Positions 1-11,352 of a stretch of DNA of 64,000 bases are shown in pieces. The stretch spans positions 434,001-498,000 of the forward strand of contig JAAVTG010000064.1 of the NCBI GenBank assembly GCA_011947345.1, in the 5' to 3' direction. Position 1 is the first letter of the stretch. Each line of letters starts with the position of its first letter. The DNA comes from Phytophthora quininea (taxonomy: Eukaryota; Oomycota; Peronosporomycetes; Peronosporales; Peronosporaceae). The notes below the pieces were generated by a model. It was not told the origin of the DNA. It saw nothing but the letters and a program-made list of their open reading frames with translations, and searched no databases. A program made the position numbers and the translations under genes.

Positions 1-1
1 C

Positions 2-1728
2 AAGGACCGCAAACGCGCGATCTTCGGCGTCAGCGCCCAGCCTGCGGATCAGACGATGGTGGACATCAAGGGCGAGACAATGTCGGTGGCAACGTACTTT
101 GGCAACAAGTACAACGTTCGTCTACAATACCCAAATCTGCCCTTAGTGAACGTCGGCAACAAGCGGCCAGGCAAAGAGAACTGGCTGCCTATCGAGCTCT
201 GTGAAGTGACTCCGGGGCAGCGCTGCGCGAACATCAACGACCTTGACACGGCCGAAATCATCCGCCAGACCAGTCAACCGCCGAAGACTCGCCAGGAAAA
301 CATTCTGGAGCAGGTCCGCCAAGCTGGATTCGAAAACGACCCCTTCTTGGCAGCGTTTGGCGTGAAGGTGGAGCAATGTCTTGAGTCGACGGAGGGACGA
401 GTGATGGAGGCGCCGAACGTGCAGTATTACAACGTTTCGGAGCGTCCTTCAGGCGGACAGTGGAGTCTAAACGGCAAGCGGTTCGTGGAAGGCGTTCCAG
501 TTCGCAACTGGGGTCTGGTCATTGTCGCGAATGTGAGCGAGCGCGAGGCTCGCAACTTCACGCAGAAGCTCAGCGACTTGGGCGATCAACGTGGACTGCC
601 GTTCGAGGACAAGAACCCGATCGTCATTCATCAGGACCAGCACCGCGGTGCTCAAGTAGAAGAACTGATGCACATGTGTAACCAGGAGCTTGAGAGACGA
701 AACCAAGGCCCGCCGCAGTTTGTGATGGTGATTCTCCCGGATAAACGGTCGTCGCTATACGGCGACGTGAAGCGCATGTCGGACACAGTGCTGGGTCTCC
801 CCAGTCAGTGCATTGCGTCTGTCAATTTGCCACGAGCCAACCCCAGTTCTGTGCTAACGTTTGCCTAAAGATCAACATGAAACTCAACGGCAAGAACGCA
901 ATTTTGCGAGATCCGCTGCCGCTCATCGGCTCGTCACCCACGATTATCATCGGCGCGGATGTGGAGCACCCTCGTTCTGGCCAAGGCGCTCGCCCGTCGA
1001 TCGCTGCTGTGGTGGCGTCTATGGATCGCTACTCGGCCCAATATGCCGCGCGTGTGGCGGCACAGAAAGCTGCCAACGACATTCAGCAGCTGCCCAACAT
1101 GCTACGCGATCTCTTCTTGGCGTACTACGAGAGCACGAAACGCAAGCCCGAGCATGTGATCTACTACCGTGACGGTGTGAGCGAGGGGAGATTCCACGAC
1201 ATTTTGCAGACGGAGATGCGAGCACTGCGCAAGGCATTCAAGATGATCTCCGACGGCTACAACCCGCCAGTGACGTTCGTCGTGGTGAACAAGCACCACC
1301 ATCTGCGGGCATTTACAGTCAACCCGCGAGATGCCGACCGAAAGGGCAACGTGATGCCGGGCACAGTGATCGACACTGGTGTGGTGAATCCCCATCGGTT
1401 CGACTTCTTCCTGTACGGCCACAGCGGCATCCAAGGCACCACCGTCCCCGCGCACTACACTGTCTTGCACGACGAGAACCAAATGGCGGCTGAAGACATC
1501 CAACGTCTTACGTACCACTTGGGGTATACGTTCTCGCGCTGCACACGCTCCGTGTCGTTCGTGACGCCAGTGTATTACGCGCATTTGGCCGCAGCGCGTG
1601 CTCGCTTCTTCTTGAACGAAGGCGGATCGGACGGTGCGTCGACGGTGGGCTCCTTCAACTCGAGCATGTCAAACTTCGAGTTCTCGGAGGTCCACTCGGG
1701 TGTCCTCAATCGAATGTTCTACACGTAA
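2..1728 (+). CDS. AGO: Argonaute (end of PAZ, MID, PIWI), 5' end outside window
   Basis: This is the C-terminal two thirds of an Argonaute, the small-RNA-guided effector of RNA silencing. It is open from the left edge, so the N domain and most of PAZ lie upstream. The PAZ end reads YPNLPLVNVG...LPIELCEVTPGQRC. The MID domain contains ILPDKRSSLYGDVKRMSDTV and GLPSQC. PIWI carries GADVEHP, YYRDGVSEG and PAHYTVLHDEN, which supply the two Asp and the His of the slicer site. The protein ends MFYT, like the short hydrophobic end of other Argonautes. The frame breaks once in the C run at 841-844, between MID and PIWI; homology continues without a gap in the next frame. The usual glutamate finger position (32 residues before the second Asp) is Asn at 1075-1077. 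The family is certain; activity is not shown. Confidence 0.93.
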
Positions 1729-2213
1729 GTAGCGATGCAGGTAGTGCGATGCATTTGATGCAGAATTGAGTAGTGTTGAAAAATAAAAAGAGCTTACCTG
1801 AGCTCGAATGTTGGAGTTGGCCCATTCAAAGGACCGTGGAAAGAGTGAAAAACCGGCAGTAGTGCTGCGGTTGGCGAGCTAACTCAGTGCTGCTGAAAAC
1901 CTGTTGGCACGTGATAGATATCGTCGGTCGGTCTGTTCGCTTTGCTGAGAGCGGCCAGGCGCATTGCCGGCGATTGAAATCCATCGATGTTATCGGCGCT
2001 TTTCATGGCTTCGTATGCGCAGGGAGCAACTATCGCGAGTAAGTTTTGTCGACACTTGCCCTCAACGGCTGCATCGACATCCATGACGCCAGCTTTCAAC
2101 GCAGTCTCCCAATGCACTGTCCCGCACTGGACAGGCACCGCGGTGGCGTTGGCTGTTCACAACGCGATTTACCTCCCGGAGCCGAGACCACCAAAGCAAC
2201 ACCAAAGACCAAG
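1729..2213. other. Intergenic: Argonaute 3' side and SSP1 promoter
   Basis: I see no gene here. The block 2094-2125 (TTTCAACGCAGT, then CCCAATGCACT) closely resembles 16412-16450 in front of SSP2. A core-promoter-like stretch TTCACAACGCGATTTACC sits at 2155-2172, just upstream of SSP1. Confidence 0.5.
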
Positions 2214-2519
2214 ATGAAGTTCTTCGCTCTCGCTCTCGCTGCGGTTTTCGCAGTCGCAGGAGTTGCCGCAGCTGACCAACCAGCTTTACGTGCACTGGCC
2301 GACGAGAATGCACCGGCCGAAGCTAACGCGCAACCGGCCCCGAAGGAAACTTCTGGTGGCGACAAGGAGCAGTACGGCTATCCGAACTACGGCTATCCTC
2401 GCTACGTCTACCCGCACTACAACTACGGCTACCCGCACTACGGATATGGATATCCGCACTACGGTGGCTACGGCGGCTATGGCGGCTATGGTGGTGGCTA
2501 CGGCGGCTACCACTACTAA
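2214..2519 (+). CDS. SSP1: small secreted Gly/Tyr-rich protein
   Basis: This 101-residue protein has a clear signal peptide (MKFFALALAAVFAVAGVAAA), a short spacer with the family hallmark ALRALADENAP, a charged stretch ending GGDKEQ, and a tail of GYP/HYGYG/GGYGGYGG repeats. The ATG at 2214 is chosen because the signal peptide starts there. It is the most divergent member of the eight-copy family in this window: the tail is Tyr/His/Pro-rich where others are Trp-rich. The function is unknown. Secretion is inferred from the signal peptide; a structural, wall-associated or self-assembling role would fit the aromatic-glycine tail but is not shown. Confidence 0.8.
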   Translation: MKFFALALAAVFAVAGVAAADQPALRALADENAPAEANAQPAPKETSGGDKEQYGYPNYGYPRYVYPHYNYGYPHYGYGYPHYGGYGGYGGYGGGYGGYHY

Positions 2520-3064
2520 ATCGGTTTGGCGTCGAGGACTGGGCAAGTGTACATGCGCTTGAGTCCTCTCGAGCCGAGCTCTTCTCCTCTGTCGCCTCGT
2601 CTTCTGCAGCAGTCTCACTCTCCGCGCCGCCTCCAGTCCGTATCGTTTTTGATTCCATTAGGGCAGGTAGCGCTTGTCGTTTTGAAATTCAAGGAATGCA
2701 ATCAATGTTAACGCTAAATCCTACGTGTTTCAATTTGAGGAAGCAATTGTCTTACTCAGGTTCACATTCACACACATGAGCTTATTTCGACAAGGTAAGG
2801 ATCTCGCAACAGTGCTGCGAGTTGGTGGTACTGCGGCAGCGCCATCGTATTTCGTATTTTGCTGAGTTTGAACTCGTTAACGGTGTAGGCACTACTGTAA
2901 TGATCGCCTCGTCAATGCTGTAAAATGACAGATTCTACTTTGCTCGTTGTTAATTAACGCTACTCTTTTGAATTCGACGGTCTCCACATGAACGAGACGC
3001 GTAGTGAACAACCTCATTAAGCCGAAGCAAATCTCAACGGGTAAATGTGCCGGGATAAGTCGTT
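2520..3064. other. Intergenic, no gene seen
   Basis: AT-richer DNA between two genes converging here. No convincing reading frame, RNA gene or repeat was seen. Confidence 0.5.
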
Positions 3065-5619
3065 CTACGATTCGTTAGGCACAATCGTGATGCATTTCAC
3101 CACAGCCTCCATCACATCTTCCCTGCTCAACACTTTCGATTGTTTCTCGAACCGCGTTCCCTTCCGCCTCGATAGGTCGCTCAAAACCCGTTCTGTCACG
3201 TCCAACCAAGCCGACTTGACGATCTTCTCCAACCAAGCCCATATTCCCAGGCTCAAAAACGACCACGGAGTTGTCGTAACATCACCACAATTACTCAACT
3301 CGCAGACGCCTCGGAGATGCAACGCGAACGTGTTTCCTTGTGCTGTAGCTCCATCATCCAGCTTTTGTCTTTGGGCTCGAGAGTTTTCGACCGTGTACGT
3401 CTGAGCGGGATGTTCTGGATTTGCCCCTCCTCCAGATGCAGGTACAATCGGATCGTGTCACGCCGCATTGTATCTTCCATCGCTCTTGAGTCCTGTCCTC
3501 GGTCTACGACTTGCACCAAGATACAGGAAACGACGCCATCGCCACCACGCTTAGAAAACATTGGAATCACCAACTCTGTCTCTTTATGTTTCCGCTGCAG
3601 CACCCCAGCCGCACGACGACCCAGCAACAGCCACAATGTCTCCTCGGTGGGCTCCTCGGGAAGATCCTCAAAGTGGCTGAAGCCCACACTCCACCCCTCC
3701 CATTTCTCCATCCATGCCTCGAAAGCTGCCTTCTGACCAGCTGAAGGCGTCGAGTTCGAGTCCGTCCGAAGTATCGGGTGCGATTCATTCTGCTGTGGTG
3801 GCTTGTCAAGCACATCGAGGAACTGCCGCACGGTGCAAAACTGGCCAGCGAAAATGAAGTTCCCTTTCTTCTGGCGTTCGTAGTCCTTCGACCGACATGT
3901 GAAAATGGTTTCATCCATCGCTAGCAGTAGGAAAATACGCGCAACTACTTCACCGATGTCGCCAACGTCCACAACTCGCTGCATTAGCATCTCCTGGAAG
4001 TGGGGCAGAAGAAACCTCTCCAGAGATGTCGACCCCACCTGATACCACAGCCGCGTCGCGCCGAACGCCAGCACAGGCTCCGAGGGGTAGCTGCTGATGT
4101 GGTTGTCGTTCGTGAACGTCACGTAGTTCAGAGTCCCCATGAAATCCGCCACAACTCGTGTCGACAGAGCTGAGCTCGACTGTGGACGCAATCCGAGCCG
4201 ACACAACAGAGCCATCACGCCGAACATCGTTTCCTCGGTGTAATTTTCCTTGACGCCTGAGTAAAAGCCCCGAAGCAGTTTAGACACCGCCAAGTCCGAG
4301 AGCTCTTGTTGCTGCCTCCCGATCCAAGCGCTTTCCTCGATAAACGTTTTCCACAGCGGCCGGCCCATTGAGATCAGAGCGTTCCACTGCTTTTTGGCAT
4401 CGTCTTGGACAACACTCGCCTTGTAGTCTGTGGGCTTCGGCCAAAACACGTCCCTGGAGTGTGTCAGTACGAACGGCGGGAATAAGATCATCTGTTGCTC
4501 GTGGATAAAGCTTCGCGACGAAGGATTTGGCTCTGGCCGCGGAGTGAAGTCGCGAATCTTGAGGTCGGTGTAGACGCTGGGGTTGCTGTCCACAAGCACC
4601 GCGAAGATGCCGCCCCCTCGATCGGCCCTTCGGAGTCTGTTGTTGGCTCGCACGAGAGCTCTGCGCAGGACGTGGAAGCGGCTGTTGCGGTGCGGCTCCG
4701 TCGAGTCCAACAACAGGCTTGCCTCATCCACGACCAGCACTAGCAATCGACTGGCATTTGCAGCCTCTTCTTCGCTTGCTTCAGACGTCGCCTCTTCCTC
4801 TTCATCTGACGTATAAGAAACCTCCACGGGCTTCGTTCGGTCGAGATTCTCAGCCACTTGCTGATCTGCCGCTTCTTCAGTGAACAAGTCGAGCCACTCG
4901 GTGCCCACCGCGTCCCAATTCGTGTCGGCGTAGTTGAATGCACGAAGTAGCCTCGTCTTCATTGACCACTCGCTGTAGGTCTCCTCGAAGAACCACTTGC
5001 ACAGCGTCGGCGTAGCCAGAGGGAAGCCTGAAGCCTTCTCACTGCGAGCGCACAGGTACAGGAGCCGCATCTGCACTCTCGACGACTTGCCTGCTGCCAG
5101 TTTGGCGACCTCGTACAACATTCGACTCTTGCCGAACCCTGAGCTCTGCAATAACGTCCCGTACGGCGATATGTAGTCGGTCCAATTGAGCTTGTAGGCA
5201 TTCCAGCATCGCTTCAGGTATCGGTGGAATTTGAGATGTGCGTCGCCGACGTATGGCGTGCTGAAGGCAGCGCGAAAGCCCTTCAGCTGTGCAGACTCGT
5301 GCGCTTTTGGAGGCCTCAGCATCTTGTTCACCTTGAACGCTGCGCGTCGAACGGCGAAGTCTACAGTTTTGATGTCCCTACGGTCCGTCAGACCATAATA
5401 TGTACCAAGCTGAGCCATCAGGAAAACCACTTGGGAATCGATACTGCGCTCGCGTTCGGCCTCGCTCTTGCTGACATCCAGGAGATACTCTCGTGTCTTC
5501 GCTTGGGGAGACTGTCGCCCAGCTCCTCGTAGACCAAGCGGGACACCGTCGTCCTGAACCTGTCTTCCTCGCTGGTCATCGCACTTCAACTTGTGTTCCG
5601 ACCGTCCCGTCGGTCGCAC
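3065..5619 (-). CDS. Crinkler-type P-loop NTPase effector-like protein
   Basis: A large protein of the P-loop NTPase class found in oomycete Crinkler-type effectors and relatives. A Walker A-like SSGFGKSR lies near residue 160 and a Walker B-like LVLVVDEASLLL near residue 295, followed by the conserved FPPFVLTHSRDVFWPK segment. An acidic spacer (about residues 270-290) separates parts of the ATPase. No LFLAK-type header or signal peptide is visible at the N-terminus, so the true start may be missing or the protein is not secreted. The long frame ends at 3295; similarity to the decayed copy at 15.4-16.0 kb continues to 3065 in another frame, so there is a break in an A run near 3338. The 5' end lies only 90 bp from the divergent mL49 gene. 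Biochemical role unknown. Confidence 0.7.
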
Positions 5620-5708
5620 TATCCACTTCCGCCCTCTATTCGGAGCAGCTCATCCAGACACCAATCGAGCGGCTCCAAAGCTGCCAACTTGCTGTCGATC
5701 GGACCGCC

Positions 5709-6172
5709 ATGTTCCAGCGCCGCGTGCTCGCCAGCGCCAACGCCGTAGAGCGTGTGGCTAGCAACCGCCAGATCCGCCGCAAGACGCGCCACCCGGCCAA
5801 CCTGCGCGCGCTGCAGCGCCAGCCGCAGGATCCTGTGGAGGTGCCGCCGCTCAAGTTCGAGCCCACGTACAAGCCCGAGACCGTGAGCTTCAACGGCTGG
5901 TCGCCCGCCCCCGAGGCGCCGCTGCCCGGCCTGCCTTCCACGTGAAGCGCACGGCCGTGGGGCTTCAGCTGCCCGTGTACAGAGACTTCCGCAACGGCCG
6001 CACGCGCGTGCTGACCATCCTGCGGCGCTACAAGGGCGACGAGCAGCAGCTGGCCGACGAGCTGTCCAAGGTGTGCCAGGGCAAGCCCGTCAACATGCGT
6101 CCCGGCCGCCTGGAGGTCGTGGGCGACCACGCCAGCGACGTCCGCAAGTGGCTTGTGGGTCTCGGCTTCTAG
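5709..6172 (+). CDS. MRPL49: Mitochondrial ribosomal protein mL49 (Img2 family)
   Basis: A large-subunit mitochondrial ribosomal protein. The first part (5709-5945) is a basic leader ending FEPTYKPETVSFNGW...PLPGLP. The second (5942-6172) is the diagnostic Img2 domain: VKRTAVGLQLPVYRDFRNGR, then TRVLTILRRYKGD and the C-terminal VRKWLVGLGF. The two frames meet at a TT doublet at 5936-5937; one missing T would give the family's usual LPFHVKRTA. The break therefore looks like a sequence error in a working gene. The N-terminal Arg-rich stretch fits a mitochondrial targeting sequence. Confidence 0.85.
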
Positions 6173-6258
6173 GACATACGTAGAGACACAAGACACCAGT
6201 CAATAGACGACAAAAGGATGAGGAGTCGGGGGCGCTTGTGTGCATTTGGTTGCGATGG

Positions 6259-8373
6259 TTACAGGGAGTGCATGCCGTACACGTCGGCGACCACGTTGTT
6301 CAGGATGTCGGACACGCTGCGGTCCGAGCAGGCGACGAGGATCAGGTCTCTCTCGATGGGCAGGAAGTACGGGAATGTGCTGCGGTTCATCGAGATGTTG
6401 CAGAGCGTGGCGACGGTGATCCGAGCGGCTTCCGGCTGCAAAGTACAACACAAAGGTGAGGGAAGTTACAGTGATGTTGACACAGACAAATGGCCTTACC
6501 CTGCCAATGCATGAGATGAGAGCAGCGGACAGTCTCGCATACAGGTCGGGTGCTGTGCCATCCGAAGCTTAGTAGCATCGTCGTAGTCTGATAGACGAAA
6601 AAGCACCTCCAATATGGCGTCCCTCATTTCATGGTCGAGTTGATTCGCTTCGTCGTCGTCGTCAGGGCTGCGATAGTGCATCGAATGCGCAGCTTGAGCG
6701 CCGCCGACATGGGGAGACGATGTGGTGTGGCGCGTACCTTCCGGACTGACGTAGACGACGCCCATTCCGACCCCTGAAGGAAGACCATCGTTCTCCCAAG
6801 GTGCTGGCCATCGACTGTTCTCGTCTACATCGGTCTCGTCGTCTTCGTCGTCGTCGTCGTCCGCATCCATGTCGTAGTCGGCCTCGGTTGGGAAGCCGTG
6901 TGGGTTACCTGCTTGGTGCTGTTTCCGTTTGTGTTTGGCGAAATGGGGCAGGAATTCGAGTCGTGAACACCCCATCAGCGACACAATACGATCTAGCAAG
7001 GCAGGATCCTGGAGAGCTTCGCTTGATGAGAGGTGCTTCTTGATACTCACGTCACGACAGACATTGGCAAGCAGCTCACACGCGCGAAGTACCACAGAGC
7101 GACGCTGCTGTTTGAACTCGCGATCGACTAGAATTCGCCGTATCTCACGCAGTAAACACTCAAGCGGAAGCACTCGTTCTTTCTTCCACAATTGAGTACT
7201 GAGTTGGTATTGGGGATGCCATACCTCGAGTGCAGCAGGGGGTGCAGCGCCAAGAAGTCAAACCGCTTGGAGATGGCGCACAACGTGTCCAACACGTGAT
7301 CACCGATCTCTACTGCAGCTCGTGACCGCCCGCCGCGGCAATTTCGGGCGTCGCTGCTGTTCACATAGCGGAGAGCCATGATGTAAACACACATAGCTCG
7401 TCGTGTGCAGCAATCGGCTTCTCGTTCTCGCCAATCATGGCCAAATTGCGCAGAATGTTCAGCACCACCAGTCCTCGCGAGTCCAAGAGCTCTCTCTCTC
7501 CGTCATCCACCGTCAGATTCAGCAGTCTCCGTCGGATCAACTGTTCCTCCTTCAAATCCCGTTCGTCGGGTAGCAATTTACACGCCACCAATTGTCGATA
7601 CAGTGCGTCTAGTAGTCCAGGTACATTATCTACCAGCAATTCATTCTCGTTTGCGGTGGCATTGGCATTCGCATGTGCATTCGCCGTCGTGGACGTCCCC
7701 GAGTTGTGATGTTGCTGCTGCGCCGTCGCGTCAGTCGTCGAGTTGTCTCCGTACGACAGCACTGTCAGTAAATTCAGCGCCTTCTGTACTTCCCTGGGTA
7801 TGTCCGAGTCCAGTGCCAACACAATTCCATGCAGCGTCCCCAGATGCGTCTGCATCTCTCTCTGACTCTTGAACCTCTTGGTGGCTCTTGGCAACGGCGT
7901 TCCTCCGGCGCCTCCCTGTGCATCCTGCAGATCTTGCATCGTCGCTACTGGGGCCGCTTCGTCCTCCGCTTCCTCTTCCGCTTGGCGCTTGATCCGCAAC
8001 GCAGCCATCGATGTCTCGGACACGGGAGGTCCCTGCCAAAGAGCTGCTTCTCCTCGAAAGCGCGCAGGAATCGGTCGTAGTAGGCAGCCAATTGGTACGG
8101 CATCATCCCATCGATATTCATCACTTCGGGGCCCAGGATTTCGGCCCATAGCTGCCGCTGAGAGGCCACTCGGAAGCCTCCGCGAGCCACCACTTCTTCG
8201 TACAGCTTGAGCCAGTCGATGGCCGCTCCGTTGGGCGCCTTGGGCAGTCTCTGCAGGTGCACGCCCTCCCCGCGAGTGTCCACGAACTTGACCCAATCCC
8301 GGAGCGTGCTCTCGCGCGCCGCATCGCCGCGACAACTGAGCTGCAGCGCCAAGAGCGCCTCCTTCGCGGCCAT
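6259..8373 (-). CDS. ARID-domain chromatin-remodelling subunit (BAF250/ARID1-like)
   Basis: A multi-exon gene whose N-terminal 110 residues form an ARID DNA-binding domain (VHLQRLPKAPNG...DWLKLYEEVVARGGF...YQLAAYYDRFLRAFEE). A Lys/Arg-rich stretch follows (AKRKRKRRTKR or its alternate frame), then helical segments such as LVVLNILRNLAMIGENE and ARITVATLCNISMNRS that resemble the C-terminal domain of SWI/SNF BAF250/Osa proteins. An acidic Asp tract (about 6845-6885) lies between helical parts. Several frame changes occur; some are short introns, at least one is probably a base error near 8035. The start MAAKEALLALQL is chosen because it faces the divergent Rab gene across 184 bp. The likely role is targeting a SWI/SNF-type remodeller. 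Confidence 0.72.
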
Positions 8374-8425
8374 CGTCGAATGAAATGTACCGAATGTGCG
8401 GTACAGTTGGCAAAAACTGGTTTTT

Positions 8426-8440
8426 GCTTCAAGTTGAAGC
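8426..8440. promoter_or_regulatory. Short palindrome GCTTCAAGTTGAAGC in a divergent promoter
   Basis: A 15-bp palindrome (arms GCTTCAA/TTGAAGC around one G) lies between the ARID gene and the Rab gene, which are transcribed away from each other. Related CTTCAACTTG/CAAGTTGAAG sites occur at 20207, 26813, 36210, 46537, 46554 and 57269. Regulatory function is inferred. Confidence 0.4.
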
Positions 8441-8557
8441 GACGTATTTCTGAGGTTAAGCCGCAACGGGATTGTGGGGCGCATTCTTGCTAATAGTAGC
8501 TGCTTTCTCGGTCCCAAGTGTTGAGACAGATCGCCATCATTAGGCAGTTGGTTGGCC

Positions 8558-9584
8558 ATGAGCGAGTTCGGAGACGTGGCGACCATGTTCAGCTCCAAGC
8601 AGTCGGCTCGAATCCTGCGCCAGCACCGCGGAAGTCTCGACAACGACTCGACAGACTCGGACGTGGACAACATCAGTACGCAGAGCGCTCCTGCGGGTTC
8701 GTCCAGATCTGCTGCGATGCGCAGCAAGTCGCTGTCGATGGAAGAAGTGCAGCAGCAGTTGGCAGAGCTAGAGAATCATCCGACACCGACAAAGGAGGAG
8801 ATCGACGAGCTGATGGCTCAGTATTCGGACTATTCAGACGAGTCAGAGGGTGGAGACTCGGAGGATGAGAGCAGCATTGATTCATCTTCTTCATTGTCTT
8901 CGGACGACCAAGAGACAGTCATCTTGAAAGTTCTGATCGTGGGGAACGCTCGTTGTGGGAAGACAAGCACAATTCGGAGATACACACAGGACGACTTCAA
9001 CGACGAGTATGTGAGCACGATCGGCGCGGACTTCGTAGAGAAGATCATCGAGTACGACGACCAACTCACGATCAGCTTGCAGCTCTGGGATATCGCCGGA
9101 CAGGACCGCTTTGCAAAGTTTACCAGAGGATACTTCCGTGAGGCGAGAGGGGCGGTGATTGTGTGCGACATCACACGAGCCAACACGATTGAAGCGGTGG
9201 AGAACTGGAAGGGTGAGATCGATACGTGCTGCAAGGATCTGAACGATGGCGCGGAGATTCCGGTGGTCATGGTCGCCAATAAGAGCGACCTGCTGATCAA
9301 TCCGATGGATGCGCTGGACCTCGGTGTGAACATGCAAAAGTGTGTCGCCAAGAACAATATCATCGAGTGGTTCCGTGCTTCCGCAAAAGCGGGGAGCACG
9401 TTGACGAAGCTTCCAATGTCTTCTCGATCGGATGGTACGGGATTATCGCGCGGAGAAAGACAAAAGCGGCGAGAAAGCAACCGAGGAGGAGCATGAAGAC
9501 CAGGAGCATATCATTCGTCTCTCACAGACGCCTCAGGGCTATAAAGCTGTGAAACAACAAGGCTTCGGATGCGACTGCAATTAG
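8558..9584 (+). CDS. RAB32: Rab32/38-type small GTPase with long acidic N-terminal extension
   Basis: A Ras-superfamily GTPase for membrane traffic. About 120 Ser/Asp/Glu-rich residues precede the G domain. G motifs are GNARCGKTS (P-loop), TIGADF (switch I), WDIAGQDRF (switch II), NKSD and, after a frame break, SAKAG. The switch region (LQLWDIAGQDRFAKFTRGYF, then CDITRANTIEAVENWK) is closest to Rab32/38/29. The frame breaks twice, in the G run 9391-9394 and near 9421. The third frame runs to 9584 and ends CDC, a double-cysteine prenylation signal. The intact domain order across frames argues for a working gene with two base-call losses. The N-terminal extension is unusual for a Rab and could regulate localisation. 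Confidence 0.87.
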
Positions 9585-9696
9585 AAGCTGATTGATTTCT
9601 CTACGCCGAAGTCATCCAACGAAGCACCGCACGTGTGCGGTTTTTGCATCATTTTTTTAATCGAGCCATTTTTTGCCTTGCCTTCTGCGCTGGAAT

Positions 9697-10832
9697 TTAC
9701 TGGCGAGGGCGTTTACGACGCACTTCGGCAGCCAAAGTGGCAGTACTATGCAGAATTTCCTTTCCTTCCGACGGACGCTCAATGAAGTACGGGTCCAGGT
9801 CCACAGCAAAGCGGCGGATCTTCTGCGAGGCCTCGTCAATCTTTTCATCGGTAGTCAGAGCAAAGATCTCCACGAGCAGTGCTTCCACGCGCAGGTTTTC
9901 CAAATCAACCAGTCGATATTCGTCCTTCTCGTCCTCATTCTCCAACTAATAATTAAGCCAACACAATCATTAGCTGGCGATCCAACCAACGAGGCAAGTG
10001 ATAAAAAAACCTACCGCCTTCATACGCGTAGCTTCAATGGTGATGCCATTAGGGAATTGCCATCGCGTACCGAGACGCATGTAGCGGTAGCTGTGCCTGC
10101 AAAAGGCAACAACGGTGAGCAAAGTATTGGTTAGCATGGAGGATATTATGCCATACCGAAACCCGAGCGTGCCCAGAAATGAACGGACGTTCTGGCCGAC
10201 AGACACTGCGATCTGACTACGGAATGGCACGCCCAACGGAGTGCTCCCAACGTGCTCAGACATTTTCTTGCGCTCCCACCGTCCAATGTAGCGCAGCTCC
10301 CTGAAGCAGTAGACAATTAGCCCTGTAGTAAAATGGAGTACAAATCCATCTCCCACCACTTCTGTCCCCCGTCCGACGGCATCTCTACAGCCTCACCCTG
10401 GAACGTCGTGGACCCCGAGAACACGTGACGCGCGCGGATTTCATAGTGCGGTACGCCTATCAGAAAAAGATTGCAGCCGATTGCAGTTAAACTTCTTTTC
10501 CACGACGATAATCCCACAATCTGCTTCACCTTGGATGTACTGCGGGCACTTGTCGTCAAAGTTGTAGACATACTCCTTGAACGCAATGTCCTCCTACCAA
10601 TAGTCGGTATACAGTCAGCACGAAGCGTCTTCGCAGTTAACTGGCCGTAGACCCAACACCTTGACCACGCTCTCACACAGTCCGCCTAGTCGCTCCACGA
10701 ACGACGGGAAGTGCTTGATATTCTGCGCAGAGCCCATACAGTGTCAGTACTATCTCCAGCCTGCATCCAGCGCGTCGGCACGCACCACTTCCCCTGCAGC
10801 ACGCACTCGAAGCACTTGCCTGCGCGCGACAT
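9697..10832 (-). CDS. MED18: Mediator complex subunit 18
   Basis: Exons spread over three frames together give the MED18 pattern: an N-terminal CVLQGKW motif and ERLGGLCE helix; PHYEIRARHVFSG; ELRYIGRWERK; then GQNVRSFLGTLGFRYG; GTRWQFPNGITIEATRMK; and a C-terminal LVEIFALTTDEKIDEASQKI helix. This follows the order of animal MED18 (LLQG, HRLRGLCD, LRYLGQ, LMEMGFR, LVELSVVAP). MED18 sits in the Mediator head and bridges activators and RNA polymerase II. The start MSRAGKCFECVLQG at 10832 places the LLQG-like motif at the N-terminus as in the family. At least one boundary (around 10340) may be a base error and not an intron. Confidence 0.7.
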
Positions 10833-10998
10833 GGCCGGCTCGGGAGATAGTAGTGTCGCCGCCGGTAATTGGTCCAAATTGCTCTTTTGTCTGATTCGCT
10901 GAAAATCAAATTGGGTGATTGGATTGGTGGAAAGTTGTGCTTACTGTGGGCCACATGCGCCGATCGGTCTCCATTAGCCTGCAAGACTTTCGAGCACG

Positions 10999-11352
10999 AT
11001 GGCGTGGTCCCGCGTCAAGTTCCCCAACATGGCCGTGACCTTCATGGGCAAGAACGCGCGCACGCGGCTGCGCGACAACCAGTTCGTTTTCCGCGTGGAG
11101 CCGCACTACACCAAGCACGAGATCAAGGAGTACCTGACCAAGGTCTACGACCTGCCGGTCGCCAAGGTCAACACCATGAACTACGAAGGTGAGTGCCAAC
11201 TGAGTGTCTGCAATAGTGGGTCTAAGCCTATGAGCTCTAACGTGGTGCTACTGCTGCTTGTTTTGCTAGGCAAATTTAAACGTGCATTCCGTGGTCGCTA
11301 CGTGTACAAGGAGAAGGATTTCAAGAAGGCCATCGTGACCCTCAAGGAGTAA
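10999..11352 (+). CDS. MRPL23: Mitochondrial ribosomal protein uL23m
   Basis: This short basic protein matches mitochondrial uL23: FPNMAVTFMGKNARTRLRDN, FRVEPHYTKHEIKEYL, YDLPVAKVNTMNYEG, and FKRAFRGRYVYKEKDFKKA. uL23 sits at the exit tunnel of the ribosomal large subunit. An intron of 81 bp (11189-11269; GTGAGT...CTAG) is a multiple of three and has no stop, so translation through it is open; removing it restores the NYEGKFKRAF junction expected in the family. The retained version would add 27 unrelated residues. Confidence 0.85.
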   Translation: MAWSRVKFPNMAVTFMGKNARTRLRDNQFVFRVEPHYTKHEIKEYLTKVYDLPVAKVNTMNYEGECQLSVCNSGSKPMSSNVVLLLLVLLGKFKRAFRGRYVYKEKDFKKAIVTLKE

